Below, piece after piece: positions 1-6,723 of a stretch of 13,846 nucleotides of DNA (within the stretch, counting starts at the first letter, position 1; every line of letters starts with the position of its first letter). The position numbers and the translations under genes were made by a program. The notes beneath the pieces are model-generated. The model was given only the letters and a program-made list of their open reading frames with translations. It was not told the DNA's origin and did no database searches. The stretch comes from Eubacterium sp. (lineage in GTDB: Bacteria; Bacillota; Clostridia; Lachnospirales; CAG-274). The stretch covers positions 1 through 13,846 of the forward strand of contig JAJBVU010000001.1 of NCBI GenBank assembly GCA_020859645.1, in the 5' to 3' direction.

Positions 1-5
1 TATTT

Positions 6-230
6 TCATTCCAAAGGGTCATAGCAGCCCTGTGAAAAGGGGTTGCACCTTAAACTTCGCCAGGCTGCATTTAAGCCCCCCTTGAAAAAGCCGTATTTTT
101 CGATTGCCTGATAGGCATATGTCGAACAGGTGGGGATGTATTTACAGCTTGGGGGCGTGCGGACGGATATAAAGTTTTTATAAAACATAATCATTTTAAG
201 GGCTATTTTAGCCGCTAAGCTTTTTTTCAT
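6..230 (-). CDS. yidD: YidD, membrane protein insertion efficiency factor
   Basis: This 74-residue protein is complete. YidD is a small membrane-associated protein thought to help YidC/Sec insert membrane proteins. The family pattern is visible: a short basic, hydrophobic N-terminus (residues 1-20), then a cysteine-bearing core with CKYIPTCSTYAYQAI, a Gly-rich GFFKGG step, RSLRCNPF and a closing GCYDPLE. The length is typical. The ATG lies 15 nt after the rnpA stop, and the AAAGGG ribosome binding site overlaps that stop codon, so the two genes are probably translated from one message. In related genomes yidC follows next, but it would lie beyond the left edge here. The family assignment rests on the motif pattern and on the rpmH-rnpA context. 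Confidence 0.95.
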   Translation of the reverse strand: MKKSLAAKIALKMIMFYKNFISVRTPPSCKYIPTCSTYAYQAIEKYGFFKGGLNAAWRSLRCNPFSQGCYDPLE

Positions 231-245
231 AAAAACATCATCCCT

Positions 246-614
246 TTAAGAATTTTGCTGTTTCGGCGGATTTGCTTCACCTGTTAAAAGCTTGTGAATT
301 TTTAAAAGGTGGTTTAAGCTTCTGTGGGTTTCGGCGTAGGTTGTGCCCTTCATAGCGGCTCTTGCAATAACCGCAATGTCATAGCCCGGCTTAATATTTT
401 CCTCCGAAAGACGATAGGCTTCTCTAATGAGCCTTGTGACACGGCTTCTTACTACGGAATTGCCTATTTTTTTGCTGACGGAAATGCCCAGCCTGTTAAT
501 ATCCGAATTATTTTTAATTACATACATAATGAGATATTTGTTGGCAATAGAGCGTCCTCTGCCGTAAACATATCTGAACTGTTGATTTTTTTTAAGCGAC
601 TGCGTAAACCTCAC
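246..614 (-). CDS. rnpA: RnpA, ribonuclease P protein component
   Basis: This is the protein subunit of RNase P, which binds the catalytic RNA and helps it remove 5' leaders from precursor tRNAs. It has 122 residues, the usual size. The family signature is seen as RSRVTRLIREAYR (residues 57-69), the basic helix that contacts RNA, preceded by RLGISVSKKIGNSVV. The N-terminal L(K)K..F..VY segment is also typical. The start is GTG at 614: no in-frame ATG lies nearby upstream, and a GGAGG (623-627) sits 8 nt before the GTG, which decides it. The gene follows rpmH, with a terminator-like hairpin in between, and precedes yidD, the standard bacterial order. Confidence 0.96.
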   Translation of the reverse strand: MRFTQSLKKNQQFRYVYGRGRSIANKYLIMYVIKNNSDINRLGISVSKKIGNSVVRSRVTRLIREAYRLSEENIKPGYDIAVIARAAMKGTTYAETHRSLNHLLKIHKLLTGEANPPKQQNS

Positions 615-652
615 AAAACCCGCCTCCGACCTGTTTTAAAAGTATAAATCTT

Positions 653-682
653 AAGAAAAGGGCTGCCTTTAGAGACAGCCCC
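653..682 (-). terminator. terminator or attenuator between rpmH and rnpA
   Basis: Read on the minus strand, an 8-bp stem (GGGCTGTC with GGCAGCCC, one G-T pair) closes a 6-nt loop and is followed by TTTTCTT. It begins 27 nt after the rpmH stop. The shape fits a modest Rho-independent terminator that would lower rnpA expression relative to rpmH by partial readthrough. No separate promoter is evident for rnpA, so complete termination is unlikely. The effect is inferred. Confidence 0.65.
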
Positions 683-708
683 GAAAAATCCTGTTATTTG
701 GAAAAGCC

Positions 709-843
709 TTAAGCTGATAATACCTTTCTGCCCTTAGCTCTTCTTCTTGCTAAAACCTTTCTGCCGTTAGAGGTTCTCATTCTCTTTCTGAAACCGTGTT
801 CTCTTGAACGCTGTCTGGTTTTAGGCTGAAATGTCATCTTCAT
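709..843 (-). CDS. rpmH: Ribosomal protein L34
   Basis: This 44-residue protein of the 50S subunit begins MKMTFQPKTRQRSREHGF and continues with an Arg/Lys-rich body (RKRMRTSNGRKVLARRRAKG) ending in RKVLSA. The pattern KTRQRxxxHGFxxRMxTxxGRxVLxxRRxKGR is diagnostic for bL34. I translated it by hand, counting 45 codons including the TAA stop. The ATG is preceded by a strong AAGGAGG (854-860) at normal spacing. Bacterial L34 commonly begins MKRTFQP or MKMTFQP, which supports this start. It is the first gene of the rpmH-rnpA-yidD cluster and has its own near-consensus promoter. Confidence 0.97.
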   Translation of the reverse strand: MKMTFQPKTRQRSREHGFRKRMRTSNGRKVLARRRAKGRKVLSA

Positions 844-905
844 TATAAAAGCACCTCCTTGTTTATATCCTGCTTATTAATTATTCTGAAACAAGCACTG
901 TTCTT

Positions 906-934
906 AGTATAGTAGAAAATACCTTAAAAGTCAA
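906..934 (-). promoter_or_regulatory. sigma-A promoter of rpmH
   Basis: On the minus strand there is TTGACT (929-934), a 17-nt spacer and TATACT (906-911), one mismatch from consensus in each hexamer. Transcription should start near 899, giving a 5' leader of about 55 nt before the rpmH ATG. The promoter lies 55 nt downstream of the ilvB stop, so the ribosomal cluster is independent of the amino-acid genes. Confidence 0.88.
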
Positions 935-989
935 GAAAAATTTTTAAAATCTTTCTGATTTTCGGCACATATTCAAATTTTTATAACTC

Positions 990-2666
990 TTAACACATAT
1001 CGTCAAAGGTTATCATATCGTCGCAGGCTGCTCCGGCGGGAATCATAGGCAGAACCATTTCGTCTCTGTCTATAATGCAGTTTATGAGACAGGTTCTTCC
1101 GCTTTCGATAGCCTTTTCAAGTGCCGGAACAAACTCCGAAGGTCTCGTTACTTCGAAGCCCAATGCTCCGTAGGCTTCCGCAAGCTTACAGAAATCCGTA
1201 CCCTTGTTAAGGGTTGTGTGAGAATAGCGTCTGCCGTAGAGAAGTGTCTGCCACTGTCTTACCATACCCAAAACCTCATTGTTTATGAGAATTTCGATTA
1301 CGGGCAAATCGCCGAAAACAGATGTAGCAAGTTCGTTGTTGTTCATATAGAAGCAGCCGTCTCCGGCAATGTTAATACAAACCTTGTCGGGATTGCCTGC
1401 TTTTGCGCCTATGGCAGCTCCCAAGCCGTAGCCCATAGTGCCTAAGCCCCCTGAAGTAAAGAAGCTTCTGGGTGTCTTAACATTTAAGAACTGACAAGCC
1501 CACATTTGGTGCTGCCCTACTTCCGTTGTGATAATAGCGTCGCCCTTTGTAACCTCGTTTATTTTTTCGATTATAAACTGGGGTCTTAAGTGTTCGTCAT
1601 GACAGTATTTCAAGGGGTTTTCCTTGTGGTAGTGAACAATTTCGTCCTTCCAGTGTGTGAATTTAACCTCACCTGTTTTAAGCTTAAGACGTTTGAAAAT
1701 TTCCTTAAGGTCGCCTATAACCGCTGCGTCAGCCTTTATGTTTTTGTTTATTTCAGCCGGGTCAATATCCAAATGAATTATTTTGGCGTTGGGGGCAAAC
1801 CGCTTAAAGCTTGTGGCAACTCTGTCGGAAAATCTTGCACCTGCCGCAATAAGCAGATCACACTCGTTAGCCGCTGTGTTTGCACCTACTGTTCCGTGCA
1901 TACCTATCATACCCAAATATGAGGGGTGGTCACAGGGAACAACACCTAAGCCCATTGAAGTTGAGCAGACGGGCATATCGGTTTTATCCAAGAAGCTCAA
2001 AATTTCGTTTCTTGCTTCAGCAGCCACAGCACCGCCGCCAACGTAAAGAAGGGGCTTTTCCGCTGCGTTAATAAGCTCCGCCGCCTCTTCAATGTCCTTG
2101 TTGAGAATAGACTGTGTATGGGGCAAAACAGGCTCAGGGGCTTTATAGCTGTATTCAGCCTTGTTTGCGGTAACGTCCTTTGTTATGTCAACAAGAACTG
2201 CTCCTCTTCTTCCGCCCGAAGCAATTCTGAATGCCGAACGAATAGTGTCCGCAAGCTTGTTTACGTCCTTAACAATGTAGTTATGCTTTGTTATGGGCAT
2301 AGTCACACCGGCAATGTCGACCTCCTGAAAACTGTCCTTGCCCAAATAGGGCAGACCGACGTTACAGGTTATGGCAACAAGGGGAATAGAGTCCATTTGA
2401 GCCGTAGCAATGCCTGTTACAAGGTTGGTTGCTCCGGGGCCCGATGTGGCGAAGCAAACGCCTACCTTGCCTGTTGAACGTGCATAGCCGTCGGCTGCAT
2501 GGGCTGCACCCTGTTCGTGACTAGTCAAATAATGCTTTATTTCTTTTCCATGCTTATAAAGAGCGTCATATACATTTAATATAGCACCGCCGGGGTATCC
2601 GAACACAACCTCAACGCCCTGTTCCTTAAGACATTCTATAAGAATTTCAGAACCCGTTAAAAGCAT
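990..2666 (-). CDS. ilvB: Acetolactate synthase, catalytic large subunit
   Basis: IlvB is the ThDP-, FAD- and Mg-dependent enzyme that condenses two pyruvates to 2-acetolactate (valine/leucine) or pyruvate with 2-oxobutyrate to acetohydroxybutyrate (isoleucine). The protein has 558 residues, normal for the family. The N-terminal ThDP domain shows GYPGGAILNVYDALY and the catalytic Glu51 in SHEQGAAHAADGYAR. A central FAD-type domain follows (about 190-330). The C-terminal domain carries MGYGLGAAIGAK and the ThDP/Mg motif GDGCFYMNNNELAT (435-448). I chose the ATG at 2666, giving MLLTGSEILIE, because AAAGGAG lies 7 nt upstream. An open frame continues upstream to 2705, but it overlaps ilvD and has no family character. 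It follows ilvD by 16 nt. Its regulatory partner ilvN is almost 10 kb away at the other end of the block. Confidence 0.96.
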   Translation of the reverse strand: MLLTGSEILIECLKEQGVEVVFGYPGGAILNVYDALYKHGKEIKHYLTSHEQGAAHAADGYARSTGKVGVCFATSGPGATNLVTGIATAQMDSIPLVAITCNVGLPYLGKDSFQEVDIAGVTMPITKHNYIVKDVNKLADTIRSAFRIASGGRRGAVLVDITKDVTANKAEYSYKAPEPVLPHTQSILNKDIEEAAELINAAEKPLLYVGGGAVAAEARNEILSFLDKTDMPVCSTSMGLGVVPCDHPSYLGMIGMHGTVGANTAANECDLLIAAGARFSDRVATSFKRFAPNAKIIHLDIDPAEINKNIKADAAVIGDLKEIFKRLKLKTGEVKFTHWKDEIVHYHKENPLKYCHDEHLRPQFIIEKINEVTKGDAIITTEVGQHQMWACQFLNVKTPRSFFTSGGLGTMGYGLGAAIGAKAGNPDKVCINIAGDGCFYMNNNELATSVFGDLPVIEILINNEVLGMVRQWQTLLYGRRYSHTTLNKGTDFCKLAEAYGALGFEVTRPSEFVPALEKAIESGRTCLINCIIDRDEMVLPMIPAGAACDDMITFDDMC

Positions 2667-2682
2667 ATTATCACTCCTTTCA

Positions 2683-4359
2683 TCAGTCGGTTTTAAGCAC
2701 CGCACCCTTGTCGGCTGAGGTTACAAGCTTAGCATATCTTGCAAGCCAGCCTGTTTTGATTTTAGGCTCTGGAGCTTTAAAGTTTTTCTTTCTTTCAGCC
2801 ATTTCTTCCGCTGAAACACGAAGGTTTATGCTTCCCTCGTTAATATCTATATCGATTGTGTCTCCTTCTTTTACAAGACCGATGGGGCCTCCTGCCATAG
2901 CTTCGGGAGAAACGTGACCGATTGAAGCGCCTCTTGAAGCACCTGAAAAACGTCCGTCTGTAATCAGAGCAACCTCTTTGTCAAGCTTCATACCGGCAAG
3001 GGCTGAGGTAGGCGAAAGCATTTCTCTCATACCGGGGCCGCCCTTAGGACCTTCATAGAGAATAACAACAACGTCTCCGGCAACGATTTTTCCGCCGAAA
3101 ATAGCTTCAATAGCTTCTTCCTCGGAGTTGAAAACTCTTGCAGGACCCGAATGCTTAAGCATTTCGGGAGCAACTGCTGAACGCTTTACAACACAGCCGT
3201 CGGGGGCAATATTTCCCTTAAGAACGGCAATACCGCCTGTTGTTGAATAGGGGTTTTCAACAGGTCTTATAATTTCGGGGTTTTTATTGTAAGCCTTTTC
3301 GATGTTTTCGCCTACAGTTTTTAATGTACAGGTCATATTGTCAAGAGCCAAAAGACCTAACTTGCTGATTTCCTTCATAACCGCCGGGATTCCCCCTGCT
3401 TCGTTAAGCTCTTCGATGTAGTGAGGGCCTGCGGGAGCAAGGTGGCAGAGGTTAGGTGTTTTTGAGCTGATTTCGTTGGCGATGTCAAGGCTGATTTCAA
3501 CGCCTGCTTCATGAGCGATTGCCGGAAGGTGAAGCATAGAGTTTGTGGAGCAGCCCATAGCCATATCCATTGTCAGGGCGTTTCTGAAAGCCTTTTCGTT
3601 CATAATGTCACGGGGCTTAATATCCTTTTCAACAAGCTTCATAATCTGCATTCCGGCGTGCTTTGCAAGAGCAACTCTGTCGCCGTAAACAGCCGGGATT
3701 GTGCCGTTTCCCGGAAGAGCCATACCTATAACCTCAGAAAGGCAGTTCATAGAATTGGCTGTGTACATACCTGAGCATGAACCGCAGCTGGGACAGGATT
3801 TATCCTCATATTCCTTAAGCTTTTCATCGTCAATAAGTCCGGCTTCATAAGCGCCTACTGCTTCGAAGGTTTTGGAAAGGCTCAGCTTTTCAAGGCTCTT
3901 TCCGCAGCCCATATGTCCGGCGAGCATAGGACCGCCGCTGACAACGATTGCAGGAATGTTTATTCTTGCAGCAGCCATTAACATTCCCGGAACGATTTTG
4001 TCGCAGTTGGGAATGAGTACAAGACCGTCAAAGCCGTGAGCCATAGCCAAAGACTCTGTTGAGTCCGCAATAAGCTCTCTTGTGGGCAGTGAATAGTGCA
4101 TACCTATGTGACCCATAGCAATTCCGTCGCAGACGCCTATGGCAGGAACCTCGATAGGTGTTCCGCCTGCCGCTAAAATGCCCTGTTTAACGGCTTCGCA
4201 TATTCTGTCTAAGTGAATATGCCCGGGGATAATTTCGCTTTTGGCGTTGACTACGCCTATGAGAGGTCTTGATAAGTCCTCGTCGGTATATCCCATAGCT
4301 TTAAAAAGTGAACGATGAGGGGTTTTGTCAGGCCCTTTTTTAACTCTGTCACTGATCAT
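2683..4359 (-). CDS. ilvD: Dihydroxy-acid dehydratase
   Basis: IlvD dehydrates 2,3-dihydroxy-isovalerate and 2,3-dihydroxy-3-methylvalerate to the 2-oxo acids that are aminated to valine and isoleucine. The 558-residue length is typical. Seen are IGVVNAKSEIIPGHIHLD, the cluster ligand Cys119 and Lys121 in PNCDKIVPGM, CPSCGSCSGMYTANSMNC (189-206, with Cys192 the expected ligand), and the C-terminal TDGRFSGASRGASIGHVSPEA. The N-terminal position that is cysteine (PCN) in the oxygen-stable [2Fe-2S] group is PGH here, as in E. coli IlvD, so an oxygen-labile [4Fe-4S] cluster is inferred. The ATG is set by AAAGGAGG about 8 nt upstream. It forms a pair with ilvB. No convincing promoter is visible in the 300 bp upstream, which contain a repeat element. 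Confidence 0.96.
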   Translation of the reverse strand: MISDRVKKGPDKTPHRSLFKAMGYTDEDLSRPLIGVVNAKSEIIPGHIHLDRICEAVKQGILAAGGTPIEVPAIGVCDGIAMGHIGMHYSLPTRELIADSTESLAMAHGFDGLVLIPNCDKIVPGMLMAAARINIPAIVVSGGPMLAGHMGCGKSLEKLSLSKTFEAVGAYEAGLIDDEKLKEYEDKSCPSCGSCSGMYTANSMNCLSEVIGMALPGNGTIPAVYGDRVALAKHAGMQIMKLVEKDIKPRDIMNEKAFRNALTMDMAMGCSTNSMLHLPAIAHEAGVEISLDIANEISSKTPNLCHLAPAGPHYIEELNEAGGIPAVMKEISKLGLLALDNMTCTLKTVGENIEKAYNKNPEIIRPVENPYSTTGGIAVLKGNIAPDGCVVKRSAVAPEMLKHSGPARVFNSEEEAIEAIFGGKIVAGDVVVILYEGPKGGPGMREMLSPTSALAGMKLDKEVALITDGRFSGASRGASIGHVSPEAMAGGPIGLVKEGDTIDIDINEGSINLRVSAEEMAERKKNFKAPEPKIKTGWLARYAKLVTSADKGAVLKTD

Positions 4360-4463
4360 TTTGCTTTCCTCCTTTATAATGTAGCAAAATACAACAATTT
4401 CTCTATATAATAAACCGAGTTTTTCTCGATAATATTCTTAGGCTGTTTACTGCAGCGGTGTCG
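4360..4463 (-). other. ilvD upstream region
   Basis: This AT-rich stretch lies between the repeat element and ilvD. It holds the ilvD ribosome binding site next to the ATG and a small hairpin (CGAG, five A, CTCG) followed by TTTATT on the minus strand. I looked for a sigma-A promoter and found only weak TATTAT/TATATA-like -10 candidates, without a good -35 at 16-18 nt. There is no T-box core here. How ilvD-ilvB are transcribed therefore stays open. Confidence 0.4.
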
Positions 4464-4636
4464 TAGCCTCCCCTTGAGGGGAGGTGGCACACGCAGTGTG
4501 ACGGAGAGGTGAAAATTTTTATAGCAATTACTGCATATGCTTATTTGTTCTGCTAAACACAACACCTCTCAGTCAGCTGGCATTGATTTTTGAAAAAAAT
4601 CAATGTTGCTGACAGCTCCCCTCAAGGGGAGCCTTA
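4464..4636. repeat. MITE-like element with inverted-repeat ends
   Basis: This element of about 173 bp has complementary ends. The left arm carries CCTCCCCTTGAGGGGAGG (4467-4484), then a CACAC-GCA-GTGTG hairpin (4488-4500) and GAGAGGTG (4504-4511). The right arm carries CACCTCTC (4563-4570), a hairpin CATTGATTTTT/AAAAATCAATG (4581-4605) and GCTCCCCTCAAGGGGAGC (4615-4632). Outer and inner motifs of the two arms match in inverted order, while the hairpins between them differ. A TA dinucleotide stands at each outer edge. The core (about 4512-4562) is AT-rich and non-coding. The layout suggests a non-autonomous mobile element or a family of dispersed structured repeats. No transposase is present. 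It lies between the SLH gene and ilvD and could also act as a terminator. Confidence 0.75.
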
Positions 4637-4660
4637 TCGCTTCCTTTAGGCTTTCACTAT

Positions 4661-6448
4661 TCAAGGAGAGTCTTTTACAGTCCACGCCTTTTTAATGGCT
4701 TCCTCGCCGAAAGGTGTGTAATAAAAATATCCGTTTTGTGTGTGTACATTTAATAAACCGCTTATAAACCTTATACCGCCGTATGCTATTTCGCCGTCTG
4801 TAGTAACTGATCCCAAATCAATTCCTTTACTGTCAAAAAAACGAATTTTATCACTATCTATTTTGCAGGCATAAATTCCGTCATCGGAAGAAATCAGATA
4901 AATTCCATTTCCGGTAATATCCGACTTTATAATTCTTCCGTCCATTGTCATAATATCATAATGGGTCAAACCGTCTGAACTATCATCTGATCTTTCCTTC
5001 AAAAGAAGCAGACAGTTTCCGCCTTTATAATCAGTTTCTGATGTATTTGAAACCAAGCCCTTATAGCCGAGACTACCCAAATCGTGTATTATGTTTCCGC
5101 TTCTATCCAAAAAATGACAGTCAAACTCTTTTTCAATCCAACGGTATGTTTTGTAGGCTATAATATAGCCGTCCCTGTCGAAATACATTCCTACATAGTC
5201 TCTGTCTACAAATATTTCACTGTATGCCCTGTAGAGAAACATATGACTGCTGTCGCCGGGGTTTTGCAAAATCATATTCGTGCCGTTTATATATATAACT
5301 TTGTAAGTATCGGGGTCAAGATAAAATTCTTTAACTGTGTTTCCGCTGCTGTCAATAATTATAAAATTGCCGTCTTGTTCATCCGAAGCATATTCAACAG
5401 TGTATTCGTTTTCGGAAGAGACTTCTTCCTCTTTTTTCTCAATACTGCTGTATTCATTTTTATATTTATCTATATAAATATGTTCGTAAACGCCTTGCCA
5501 CGCTACAACAATAACCTTCATATACTCCTGATCAAAGGGATAAACATAACCGTAGCCTTCATCGGTGGCTTTGTGAACACCGCTGAAACCGTCATAATAA
5601 AGAGGTTCATATTCATTGGCAATTTCCGGGTTATTCCATCCGCTGTTAGCGTCAAGAAAATATGATCCGTCGGAATCTCTGTACAAGTGATTGTATGCCG
5701 CAGGGAAGGCTTCGGGGGTAGGGGCATTAAGCTCATCGGGGCTTACGTAAGCCTTATAAAGTCTTAAAAATGTGGCGTAAGCCTGTTCTCTTGTATATGT
5801 TCCCAAGGGGTCGAAATTATTTTGTGTGTCGCCTGTCATAATACCCAAATTATACACAGTATAAATTTCATACCTTGCCCAGCTGTCTATTTCGCTGCCG
5901 TCGGCAAAAATATGGGGGATAAAAATGCCGTTTACGCCGTATTCGTTATCGGCTTTTGCGTCGGAAATTATGCTTGTGCCTATGTCAAGGGTGTTATAGA
6001 GCATTTTCGCCGCCTGTTCTCTTGTTATGGAACTGTCGGGGGCAAAAGTTCCGTCACCCATACCGCTGATTATACCAAGCTTTGCACAAAACTCCACGAA
6101 CCACGCCGATGTGTCGGAAAAGCCTTCAAAATTGCTTTTATCCGCAATTTCCTTAAGCTCCTCAACCTCCGGCAGGTCTATGAAATTACAGTCATACCAC
6201 TTAGCCAAAACCGTAGCACAGACCTCGCAGAACTGCTCTCTTGTAAACTCCGACTGAAAGTCTCTTGCATAATACACCTGTAAAAGCTCTAAGTCATAGG
6301 CTTCTTTAATGTCGCTTTCAGCCCAAGCGGAAAGGGTTGACCAGTCCGGCATCATATTCGGCTGAGCCGAAAGGGGAGAAGCAGCGGAGACTGTTAAAAC
6401 AGCCGCCGCCAATAACCCCGAAATTCTCTTAATAAGTCCCTTTTTCAT
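4661..6448 (-). CDS. Secreted SLH-domain protein, function unknown
   Basis: This 595-residue protein has a clear signal peptide (MKKGLIKR, hydrophobic 11-22, likely cleavage after LSA near residue 28). Three S-layer homology repeats follow: about 36-86 (with FTREQF), 108-155 (FAPDSSITREQAAKML) and 180-233 (FDPLGTYTREQAYATF). SLH repeats bind secondary cell-wall polymers, so the protein is probably displayed on the surface. The C-terminal half (about 250-595) is acidic and beta-rich. It has recurring turns such as IIDSSGNTVKEF, FLDRSGNIIHDLG and IMTMDGRIIKSD and ends YYTPFGEEAIKKAW, suggesting degenerate WG-like or beta-propeller repeats. A Glu/Lys/Ser-rich linker lies at about 334-348. I do not recognise a catalytic motif. 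The ATG is preceded by AGGGGGG (6454-6460). It sits between leuB and ilvD with no pathway link. Confidence 0.85.
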   Translation of the reverse strand: MKKGLIKRISGLLAAAVLTVSAASPLSAQPNMMPDWSTLSAWAESDIKEAYDLELLQVYYARDFQSEFTREQFCEVCATVLAKWYDCNFIDLPEVEELKEIADKSNFEGFSDTSAWFVEFCAKLGIISGMGDGTFAPDSSITREQAAKMLYNTLDIGTSIISDAKADNEYGVNGIFIPHIFADGSEIDSWARYEIYTVYNLGIMTGDTQNNFDPLGTYTREQAYATFLRLYKAYVSPDELNAPTPEAFPAAYNHLYRDSDGSYFLDANSGWNNPEIANEYEPLYYDGFSGVHKATDEGYGYVYPFDQEYMKVIVVAWQGVYEHIYIDKYKNEYSSIEKKEEEVSSENEYTVEYASDEQDGNFIIIDSSGNTVKEFYLDPDTYKVIYINGTNMILQNPGDSSHMFLYRAYSEIFVDRDYVGMYFDRDGYIIAYKTYRWIEKEFDCHFLDRSGNIIHDLGSLGYKGLVSNTSETDYKGGNCLLLLKERSDDSSDGLTHYDIMTMDGRIIKSDITGNGIYLISSDDGIYACKIDSDKIRFFDSKGIDLGSVTTDGEIAYGGIRFISGLLNVHTQNGYFYYTPFGEEAIKKAWTVKDSP

Positions 6449-6481
6449 ATTATCCCCCCTAAAAATACCAAAGTCATTTAC

Positions 6482-6502
6482 AAAAATGTGTCAGCTTTTT
6501 TC
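6482..6502. repeat. copy A of an A-tract/TGTCAGC/T-tract repeat
   Basis: AAAAATGTGTCAGC followed by a T-run (6482-6502) closely matches AAAAAACGTGTCAGCG plus a T-run at 6688-6710, in the same orientation. The two copies bracket the cloverleaf repeat between leuB and the SLH gene. They may be the ends of one inserted element or two copies of a small terminator-like repeat. I cannot tell which. Confidence 0.5.
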
Positions 6503-6582
6503 AAATTGCCAATAAACTCATCAGAACCAAAATTTTTATAATAACGAAAAACTAATTTATCGACAGCGTCGCAGACTTAAAT

Positions 6583-6655
6583 CCGCAAGGCGAGCTTTGC
6601 CCGCCTGAGGACAGAAACTTTTCTGTGAAGGTGGTGCGAAGCAGCACCTTTGCGG
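6583..6655. repeat. cloverleaf-shaped inverted-repeat element
   Basis: These 73 nt can fold into a four-way junction. The closing stem is CCGCAA (6583-6588) with TTGCGG (6650-6655). Arm 1 is GGCG-A-GC-TTT-GC-C-CGCC (6589-6605). Arm 2 is ACAGAAA-CT-TTTCTGT (6611-6626). Arm 3 is GGTG-G-TGC-GAA-GCA-G-CACC (6630-6648). Both strands fold equally well. The shape recalls a tRNA, but no T-loop motif, anticodon loop of 7 nt or CCA end is present. I take it for a dispersed structured repeat, possibly mobile. It is in the 275-bp gap between leuB and the SLH gene, which holds no gene. Confidence 0.65.
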
Positions 6656-6684
6656 AAAACTTGATGGTTTCTACCTTAGACTAT

Positions 6685-6712
6685 TCGAAAAAACGTGTCA
6701 GCGTTTTTTCGA
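6685..6712 (-). terminator. probable terminator after leuB
   Basis: A perfect 11-bp stem, TCGAAAAAACG with CGTTTTTTCGA, encloses a 6-nt loop (TGTCAG on the plus strand). It begins 12 nt after the leuB stop. The A- and T-tracts in the stem give the look of a bidirectional intrinsic terminator. A second hairpin (ATCAGAGA 6723-6730 with TCTCTGAT 6734-6741) folds over the last leuB codons. Together they plausibly end the T-box operon, but the low GC of the stem leaves the strength uncertain. Confidence 0.5.
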
Positions 6713-6723
6713 GATCAGAGAAA

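Noticed and set aside
844..989. A replication origin upstream of rpmH
   Set aside because: No DnaA-box cluster, no AT-rich 13-mer array and no dnaA gene are visible. The gap is only about 146 nt and contains an ordinary promoter.
935..989. A terminator for ilvB in the AT-rich sequence after its stop
   Set aside because: The only complementarity (GAAAGATTTT with AAAATTTTTC) is AT-only with a mismatch. It is too weak to call.
2667..2705. A 13-codon N-terminal extension of ilvB starting at 2705, overlapping ilvD
   Set aside because: The ATG at 2666 has AAAGGAG at the right distance and gives the normal family N-terminus. The extension is the out-of-frame end of ilvD.
4374..4565. A minus-strand open frame of 63 codons upstream of ilvD
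   Set aside because: It consists largely of the left arm of the inverted-repeat element, has no good ribosome binding site and resembles no protein I know.
5084..5665. A plus-strand open frame of 193 codons
   Set aside because: It lies wholly inside the SLH gene on the other strand, has a low-complexity hydrophobic composition and is an antisense shadow.
6583..6655. A possible tRNA gene, because of the cloverleaf fold
   Set aside because: There is no T-loop GTTCNAN, no D-loop GG, no 7-nt anticodon loop and no acceptor stem of 7 bp.
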